Part shown: piece by piece, positions 36,930 to 41,471 of the stretch | Numbering within the stretch: position 1 is the first letter of the stretch | How the letters are laid out: each line of letters begins with the position of its first letter | IMG/VR virus record: IMGVR_UViG_3300005288_000096 | Span: 1 to 41,471 of that record | DNA from: a virus | DNA length: 41,471 nt | Reading direction: 5' to 3' (one strand) | Notes under the pieces: generated by a model | What the model was told of the DNA's origin: nothing | Databases searched by the model: none | Seen by the model: the letters and a program-made list of their open reading frames with translations, nothing else | Position numbers and translations under genes: made by a program

Positions 36930-37439
36930 TTGATCTTCTGGATACTAGTAACAATCATCGTCCTCATCGCAGCAGGCGTCTTCATCTCGGAGGCGGGAGA
37001 CTCATATGGAATCCCATTCGTCGGGGCGCTCATAGCAATCGTCGTTGGCGCATTCCTTGGCGGGCTGATCTTCATGGCCTGCGGGACCTGGATTCCATGG
37101 AACAACGATGTCGTCAAGGATGACACGTACAAGCTCAAGGCCATTGGCAACTCCAATGGAATCGAAGGCCGGTCCTACTTCCTCGGTGGCGGCTACATCA
37201 AAGACAGGCGCGTCCTGAACTTCATCAGCCAGCGAGACGGCGGCGCAATCTATGTGGAGCAGGCCGACGCCGCGAGGGCAACTATCTTTGAAGGATCGAA
37301 GGACGCCACGGTTCAGGCCAAGCACATCGACCACGTTAACGGCTGGGTTTCGCCGTGGCCGCTCGGATCGCACGACGAGTACGTGTTCCGCATCCCGACA
37401 GGTTCGGTGGTTGAGTCCTACACGCTGGACAACAAATGA
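36930..37439 (+). CDS. Two-pass membrane protein
   Basis: The 169-aa product uses TTG 36930, with AAGGAA 6 nt upstream. Two membrane helices (residues about 2-20, WILVTIIVLIAAGVFIS, and 31-50, GALIAIVVGAFLGGLIFMA) precede a soluble domain with GIEGRSYFLGGGYIKDRR and a beta-rich end. Actinophage proteins of this type are common and have no known role. Longer frames upstream overlap the preceding gene and lack a start signal. Confidence 0.75.
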   Translation: MIFWILVTIIVLIAAGVFISEAGDSYGIPFVGALIAIVVGAFLGGLIFMACGTWIPWNNDVVKDDTYKLKAIGNSNGIEGRSYFLGGGYIKDRRVLNFISQRDGGAIYVEQADAARATIFEGSKDATVQAKHIDHVNGWVSPWPLGSHDEYVFRIPTGSVVESYTLDNK

Positions 37440-38230
37440 CCTGCCAATGCAGTGTCCCAATCACGAATGGTGACTTCATTTGCACAGCCTGTGCGGCGGA
37501 TTTGCGGCAGGTGTTGGCTGAACTGGATTCGGTGGTTGATGACCTGGTTCGTACGGTACCAAGGGCCTCACTGACTGCCGGGTATGGTGAGCGTGTTTCG
37601 TCCTCGGGATCCTTGCACGCGCCGTTGCCGATCAACGAGAACGCGTTGGATGCGCACATGGCCTTGGACAAATGGCTCATGTACGCGGCCCTCGAACTCG
37701 CCAAAGTGACCGGGGTCAGGCTCGCCGGCAGGGACTCCAAAAAGCTCAGCAGCTACATCTACACGCACCTTGGGACGCTCAAAACCTTGCACTGGGCCGG
37801 GGATGCAAAAACTACTTTGCAAGGGATCATCCGGGACTGCCAGAAAGCCACCCGCACCGCAACGCAAGCCGAGTTCGCCGGGACATGCCCCGAAGACGGC
37901 ACCGAACTCTACGCCCACGCTGGTGACGACACCGCCATCTGCCGGACCTGCACCACCGTGTACACCGACATCCAGGAATGGCGGAACACTGCCACCGAAT
38001 ACGCCAAGCAGCAGGACGATGGGATTGTTGGCTACCCGGACGCCATCAGTAAACGCCTAGCGAGGATCCACGGCGAAGAGATTACACCCGAACACGTCCG
38101 GCTGCTGGCATCACGCGGGCTGCTGGTCAGGGCCAACCCTGAGCGGAACGAGGCCGGGAAAGTACTGCGCCCGATGTACAAGCTGGGCGATGTCAAAGCA
38201 CTCATCAAACCGAAAGAAGAAGCCGCATAG
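37436..38230 (+). CDS. Zinc-ribbon and HTH protein
   Basis: The 264-aa product has an N-terminal Cys set (CQCSVPITNGDFICTAC), a helical middle with DKWLMYAALELAKVTGVRL, and a second four-Cys ribbon (CPEDGTELYAH, then CRTCTTVYTD). A C-terminal helix-turn-helix part (ISKRLARIHGEEITPEHVRL) follows. This layout recurs in actinophages, probably as a DNA-binding protein. The start overlaps the preceding stop. Confidence 0.8.
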   Translation: MTCQCSVPITNGDFICTACAADLRQVLAELDSVVDDLVRTVPRASLTAGYGERVSSSGSLHAPLPINENALDAHMALDKWLMYAALELAKVTGVRLAGRDSKKLSSYIYTHLGTLKTLHWAGDAKTTLQGIIRDCQKATRTATQAEFAGTCPEDGTELYAHAGDDTAICRTCTTVYTDIQEWRNTATEYAKQQDDGIVGYPDAISKRLARIHGEEITPEHVRLLASRGLLVRANPERNEAGKVLRPMYKLGDVKALIKPKEEAA

Positions 38231-38232
38231 TC

Positions 38233-38637
38233 ATGGGTATGTACACAGAGATATTCTTCCGGGCGACACTGGTAAAGGATGCGCCCGATGAAGTGTTGGC
38301 CCCAATCCGGGCAATGCTCGGGCAGATAGAGGTTGACCCCGACGACTTGCCGGACCATCCGCTATTCGAGTGCCCGCGTTGGGACATGCTCGCGCAGGGT
38401 AGTTCCTACTACTTCCCGGACCACGCCTCGTCCGGATTGGCATATGACGATATCCGCAAGGCTTACGGACTGGCCCTCAATGCTGACATCAAGAACTACC
38501 ACGGCGAGGTCGAGCAGTTCTTCGACTGGATCAACCCCTATGTGGACGCGATTCCCGGCGAGCCGCTTGGCTATGAACTCTATGAGGATATGGAGCCAGG
38601 GAAGGCACCGACGCTCTACTTCAAGAAGGCTGCATGA
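38233..38637 (+). CDS. Conserved phage protein, unknown function
   Basis: The 134-aa product starts MGMYTEIFFRATLVKDAPDE and includes HPLFECPRWDMLAQGSSYYF and a C-terminal beta part with LGYELYEDMEPGKAPTLYF. Similar proteins beginning GMYTE occur in many phages and lack a known role. Preceded 2 nt earlier by the stop of the zinc-ribbon gene. Its stop overlaps the next ATG. Confidence 0.72.
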   Translation: MGMYTEIFFRATLVKDAPDEVLAPIRAMLGQIEVDPDDLPDHPLFECPRWDMLAQGSSYYFPDHASSGLAYDDIRKAYGLALNADIKNYHGEVEQFFDWINPYVDAIPGEPLGYELYEDMEPGKAPTLYFKKAA

Positions 38638-38906
38638 AGCCCCTGGTCCTCCACATCTACGAGAAGCACCCGGCAATGGACGCCTACTTCTTCCGCGGCT
38701 CCTACGTTCCATGCGCCATCATCGCCGTAGCCAAGCGGCTCGCCGATGCCGAGTTGGCTGCGGAGTATCACGCCCAGCAAATGGAAGCGGCGCGCGCTGT
38801 TGACCGAGCCTATCCCTGGGGCGAAAGCGACGAGACGGAGATAGAGACTGCCCGCATATACGTTCTCCACCGCTTCGCCACGCTGCCCCACTTTGACGAG
38901 GACTGA
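38634..38906 (+). CDS. Small middle protein, unknown function
   Basis: The 90-aa product has a short beta start (LVLHIYEKHPAMDAYFF) and a long helix (AKRLADAELAAEYHAQQM). Its stop lies inside operator-promoter C. No domain recognised. Confidence 0.68.
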   Translation: MKPLVLHIYEKHPAMDAYFFRGSYVPCAIIAVAKRLADAELAAEYHAQQMEAARAVDRAYPWGESDETEIETARIYVLHRFATLPHFDED

Positions 38907-38949
38907 AAAGAACTGCAACGAAAACTTCCTAAAACTGTAGACTAGTGCA
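38902..38949 (+). promoter_or_regulatory. Operator-promoter C, ACTGYA family
   Basis: ACTGAA-AAGA-ACTGCA (38902-38917) is followed by ACTGTA (38934-38939), overlapping a -10-like TAGACT (38938-38943), then AGTGCA (38944-38949). It resembles operator-promoters A and B with one repeat unit removed. It would drive the last right-hand genes and the structured RNA region. Confidence 0.6.
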
Positions 38950-39020
38950 ACTTTTCCGTGCTAATCTTTAATTAGTTTAGAAGTGGCATCGGGAAACCAG
39001 CCCACTCAAACAGCACTACC

Positions 39021-39051
39021 AAGAGGCTCGGGATAAGACCCCGGGCCTCTT
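39021..39051 (+). terminator. Hairpin between promoter C and the next gene
   Basis: AAGAGGC (39021-39027) pairs with GCCTCTT (39045-39051), extended inward by CGGG/CCCG pairs. The T-run is weak (TTGACGTTAAA). It may act as an attenuator between promoter C and the gene at 39081. Confidence 0.55.
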
Positions 39052-39080
39052 GACGTTAAACGAGCTAAGGAGGCTGCGCG

Positions 39081-39272
39081 ATGACGTACAACCCCGCACG
39101 TCGAGCTAGACACCCGGTCACTGTTGCCGAGCTGAACGACGCGAATGCATTGAAGTCGCTCGCTGACCGGCTTGACCTCGTCCTAGACGAGCTAACAACA
39201 GCCTCAGCACGTGCAGCAATCATGCACTCACGAACCATCCTCGTAGGCGCAGTCAACGCCATACGCCCATAA
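39081..39272 (+). CDS. Small helical protein, unknown function
   Basis: The 63-aa product has VAELNDANALKSLADRLDLV followed by a second helix. A strong AAGGAGG lies 7 nt before the ATG. It is the only gene between operator-promoter C and the structured region. No family recognised. Confidence 0.7.
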   Translation: MTYNPARRARHPVTVAELNDANALKSLADRLDLVLDELTTASARAAIMHSRTILVGAVNAIRP

Positions 39273-39319
39273 TCACACTAACGCTGCGCCATCGCAGTAG
39301 AAGTGTGAACACTAGGTTT

Positions 39320-39420
39320 CCCGACGCGGGTCAAGCGTGTAAGGCGCGATGTAGTCGTAAAGACATTCCGTGCAGTGCAAGCCCAGAAGGCTGCTCATCC
39401 AATGGGCTGCCCGCGTCGGG
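39320..39420 (+). ncRNA. Candidate structured RNA, element 1
   Basis: CCCGACGCGGG (39320-39330) is exactly complementary to CCCGCGTCGGG (39410-39420) across 79 nt, and wobble pairs can extend the stem at both ends. Inside, AGCCCA (39380-39385) pairs with TGGGCT (39403-39408), and GTC/GAC pairs may form near 39354-39363. No credible gene lies here. It does not fit a tRNA fold. Strand is assigned from the neighbouring genes; the stem itself is symmetrical. Confidence 0.5.
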
Positions 39421-39429
39421 GATTGATCA

Positions 39430-39472
39430 ATATGTGGCACAAATCGGCAAAAGCGCCGAAAGAGCCACATAT
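39430..39472 (+). ncRNA. Candidate structured RNA, element 2
   Basis: ATATGTGGC (39430-39438) pairs perfectly with GCCACATAT (39464-39472). Inside, TCGGC (39444-39448) pairs with GCCGA (39455-39459), leaving an internal loop of ACAAA and AAGA and an A-rich apical loop. It starts 10 nt after element 1, and no T-run follows, so a terminator is unlikely. The 39473-39599 remainder shows no gene. Confidence 0.5.
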
Positions 39473-39599
39473 GCAACATCTTCCGGGAACGTCACGCAAA
39501 CATGCAGCCCCGGCAAGCCCAACCTGCCTAGCCGTCACGCAGGAATCACAAACCTGACGGCAACACTTTTGCAACACACCCTTGAGCAAGGAAGCGAAC

Positions 39600-39806
39600 A
39601 TGAGCAGAGCAACAGGTTGCGTCTTCAATCGCATCATCAGCCAGGGTGACGCGGAAGACCGTGCGGCAGTGACAGCACTCGTCACCTCCACCAAAACCCA
39701 TGTAGACGTTGCCCGCGAAATGACCGGCGCCGGCATCTTCATGAGTGAGCACACCGTACGTCGTCACCGCCGCTCGGACTGCACTTGCGCCCTGGTTGCT
39801 GCCTGA
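39600..39806 (+). CDS. Small HTH-like protein
   Basis: The 68-aa product has AAVTALVTSTKTHVDVAREM followed by SEHTVRRHRRSDC, which looks like a helix-turn-helix with a basic recognition helix. AAGGAAG lies 6 nt before the ATG. Its stop overlaps the exonuclease ATG (TGATG). It could be a regulator or a nuclease accessory protein. Confidence 0.7.
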   Translation: MSRATGCVFNRIISQGDAEDRAAVTALVTSTKTHVDVAREMTGAGIFMSEHTVRRHRRSDCTCALVAA

Positions 39807-40606
39807 TGGGCGCCCTCGCTAAGAAGCTCGCCCCGAAGATCCAGCCCGCCGCCGTCAAGCAGGTCCGCATCCTCACGCTTGACATCGAGAACGCACCCAA
39901 CCTTGCACACGTCTGGTCACTGTTCAATCAGAACGTCTCCCTCGCCCAACTCCAGGAAGTCGCCACCGTCATCTCGGTAGCAGCCAAATGGTACGGCGAG
40001 AAAGAAGTCCTGTTCTACTCGGACCACCACGACGGCCACGACGCAATGGTCAAGAACATTCACGCCCTCGTCTCCGAAGCCGACCTAATCGTCGGGTACA
40101 ACAGTGCCGGCTTCGACATGAAACACCTCAACCGTGAATTCATCCTCGCCGGACTTAACCCGCCCGCGCCATATAAAAACGTTGACCTACTCCAGACCGT
40201 ACGCAAACAATTCAAGTTCGCATCCGGCAAGCTCGACCACGTTGCACAGCAGCTCGGACTAGGCAAGAAAACCAGCCACGCAGGCCACGAACTATGGGTC
40301 AAATGCATGGCCGGCGACGAAGCCGCATGGGACAAGATGCGCCAGTACAACAAGCAAGACGTTGTGCTCACCGAGAAGCTTTACGACCGTCTTCGCGCAT
40401 GGATCCCCAACCACCCCCACCTCAGCATGTTCACCGGCGAGGAATGGGGATGCCCGGTCTGCGGCAACAAAGACCTCTCCAAGTTCCGCGACGGCACCGC
40501 ATACACAAACGTGCAACGCTACCGCCTCTACCAATGCCCCTGTGGTCACTGGGTACGCGGCAACAAGAAGCTCATTGATGCAACGCAGACCAGGAGCGCA
40601 CGCTAA
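39806..40606 (+). CDS. DEDD-type 3'-5' exonuclease with zinc ribbon
   Basis: The 266-aa product has RNase H-like exonuclease motifs: ILTLDIENAP (D26, E28), LIVGYNSAGFDMKHL (D104) and QYNKQDVVLTE (D185), a layout closer to YprB-type than to proofreading epsilon. A C-terminal zinc ribbon follows (CPVCGNKDLS, then CPCGHWVRGNK). It probably trims DNA or RNA ends in phage replication or recombination. ATG 39806 overlaps the previous stop; a longer start at 39785 is unlikely. Confidence 0.85.
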   Translation: MGALAKKLAPKIQPAAVKQVRILTLDIENAPNLAHVWSLFNQNVSLAQLQEVATVISVAAKWYGEKEVLFYSDHHDGHDAMVKNIHALVSEADLIVGYNSAGFDMKHLNREFILAGLNPPAPYKNVDLLQTVRKQFKFASGKLDHVAQQLGLGKKTSHAGHELWVKCMAGDEAAWDKMRQYNKQDVVLTEKLYDRLRAWIPNHPHLSMFTGEEWGCPVCGNKDLSKFRDGTAYTNVQRYRLYQCPCGHWVRGNKKLIDATQTRSAR

Positions 40607-40672
40607 CGGTCAACACTATGACCGCTAACCGGGTTTATGGTCACAAACCTAACCATTGAGCATGGGAGCAGC

Positions 40673-40852
40673 ATGAAGAAGCTAATCGCAGCCATCATCG
40701 AACTCCTCGAAGCCAAAGCCGAACTGCTCCGCGAAGAAGCCTGCACCCTTGAACTCGGCACCTATGCGCGAGGGTACAAAGAAGGACAGCAGGACAACAT
40801 GTACTGCGGCGATGACTGCGACTGCGACATCGAGCCAGGAGCGACTGATTAA
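40673..40852 (+). CDS. Small helical protein with acidic Cys end
   Basis: The 59-aa product has a long helix (KLIAAIIELLEAKAELLREE) and a C-terminal YCGDDCDCDIE. GGGAG lies 5 nt before the ATG. Unknown function. Confidence 0.68.
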   Translation: MKKLIAAIIELLEAKAELLREEACTLELGTYARGYKEGQQDNMYCGDDCDCDIEPGATD

Positions 40853-40979
40853 AAAAGATCAGCCGCTGCGGGTTCGGATCCTCGCCGCACGCTTACGTAT
40901 CGTGCTCGACCAAAGACTCAGCAGGGACACACCACACGATGTGCTGTTGCTTGCTGCACAGACCTTCCACGCAGGCTAA
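40812..40979 (+). CDS. Small helical protein, start uncertain
   Basis: About 55 aa from ATG 40812, which overlaps the previous gene in another frame. The part from residue 10 on (ERLIKKDQPLRVRILAARLR, then DTPHDVLLLAAQTF) looks like real helical protein. AGGAG at 40837-40841 suggests that a non-ATG start just after it is also possible. Confidence 0.5.
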   Translation: MTATATSSQERLIKKDQPLRVRILAARLRIVLDQRLSRDTPHDVLLLAAQTFHAG

Positions 40980-41110
40980 CGCTACGGCCTCGGATGGTTG
41001 GAATAAGAGATAGGCAACGGACCTGAGGAGGCCGCTATCTGCCGCGTCAGGCTAACGACGCACGGCTACCGCTGAGAAGCAGGCAGCCACCTAAACGTTA
41101 GGGGTATGCA

Positions 41111-41392
41111 ATGGGTAAGCATGCAGGCAGATCAGGTGGCAACTGGCGCAACCTAGTAGCCAACCAACGAGCCAAGCGTAAGCCATGCTGCATATGCACA
41201 CAGCCCATCGACTACACACTGACCTACCCCAACGAAGACAGCTTCAGTGTCGAGCACATCAAGCCCTGGTCAACGCACCCCGAGCTACGCGAAGAACCAA
41301 GCAACCTAGACAGTGCTCATCTCAGGTGCAACAAAGCCAAGCAGGACAAGGTAGACAAGCCCGCCCTAGGTGCCACATCACGTAATTGGTGA
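41111..41392 (+). CDS. HNH endonuclease beside the packaging end
   Basis: The 93-aa product has a Cys pair (CCICTQPIDY), FSVEHIKPWSTHPEL and SNLDSAHLRCNKAKQ, the HNH core with zinc Cys residues. HNH proteins at this place, next to cos and the terminase genes, assist specific DNA cutting during packaging in many siphoviruses. AGGGG lies 6-7 nt before the ATG. The last 79 bp of the window are non-coding and C-rich, probably part of the packaging site. Confidence 0.88.
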   Translation: MGKHAGRSGGNWRNLVANQRAKRKPCCICTQPIDYTLTYPNEDSFSVEHIKPWSTHPELREEPSNLDSAHLRCNKAKQDKVDKPALGATSRNW

Positions 41393-41471
41393 CCCCACCC
41401 CCACCCCCCTGACAAACGGCGACACATGGGGTGGGTGTGCGAAATCTCTGACGCAAACACGCCTAGTCGCG

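Noticed and set aside
39305-39649. Overlapping plus-strand frames in the gap before the HTH gene
   Set aside because: The starts lack ribosome sites, composition is not protein-like, and the frames run through perfect stems and into the next gene.
1-41471. tRNA genes, CRISPR arrays, insertion sequences
   Set aside because: No cloverleaf, no regularly spaced repeats with unique spacers, and no transposase were seen on either strand.
41393-41471. Exact cos overhang at the window junction
   Set aside because: The two edges can be joined on paper, but the overhang length and sequence cannot be read without end-sequencing data.

Overview
This 41.5 kb window reads as the complete, or almost complete, genome of a temperate siphovirus of a GC-rich Gram-positive host. 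The terminase genes sit at the left edge, an HNH endonuclease of the type found beside cos sites sits at the right edge, and a tyrosine integrase, a repressor and an ImmA-like protease lie in the middle. The HK97-type head genes, the short gp10-like protein, the DUF6221 protein and the many ATGA/GTGA-coupled small genes point to an actinobacteriophage. A Micrococcales host such as Arthrobacter is my best guess, but nothing in the sequence proves it.

Left half (68-21053, plus strand), late genes: terminase small and large subunits, an Sm-like small protein, a portal fused to a MuF-type domain, capsid protease, major capsid protein, four connector and completion proteins, a major tail protein carrying an inserted FN3-like domain, the -1 frameshifted tail assembly chaperones, tape measure, Dit, and a series of minor tail proteins. 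The lysis genes (coiled-coil membrane protein, CHAP endolysin, holin; 14619-15998) sit inside the tail genes. The last late gene is a 612-aa tail protein with an SGNH (GDSL-type) hydrolase interrupted by a jelly-roll-like domain.

Two lone minus-strand genes lie within or just after the tail genes: a secreted or anchored Pro/Ala-rich protein (17805-18266) and a membrane-anchored SGNH hydrolase (21050-21901). The second is clearly related to the tail SGNH domain. This is the most interesting system here: one enzyme on the tail tip and a homologue on the lysogen's surface. I infer receptor modification and superinfection exclusion.

Centre (21956-28307), lysogeny region: a 500-bp non-coding stretch with repeats (candidate attP), two small plus-strand genes, a strong bidirectional terminator, then a leftward block with integrase, five small genes, ImmA-like protease, a ribbon-helix-helix protein with an unknown partner, and the repressor. 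The divergent control region 27773-28073 carries copies of AGGCAAGTA, and a Cro-like gene starts the rightward early operon.

Right half (28304-41392, plus strand), early and middle genes: small overlapping genes plus a GIY-YIG nuclease, a YqaJ/lambda-type exonuclease with a partner protein, a NrdH-like redoxin, an HNH endonuclease, SSB, a replication-organizer-like protein followed by iteron-like repeats, a PD-(D/E)XK resolvase-like nuclease, a DEDD 3'-5' exonuclease and several zinc-ribbon proteins.

A second regulatory theme is a dispersed operator, two ACTGYA half-sites 10 bp apart. It overlaps or adjoins the -10 element of five promoters on both strands (near 22420, 25850, 33340, 36080 and 38930), so integrase and middle genes probably belong to one phage regulon. 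A 330-bp gene-free stretch (39273-39599) contains two strong long-range stems and is a candidate non-coding RNA.
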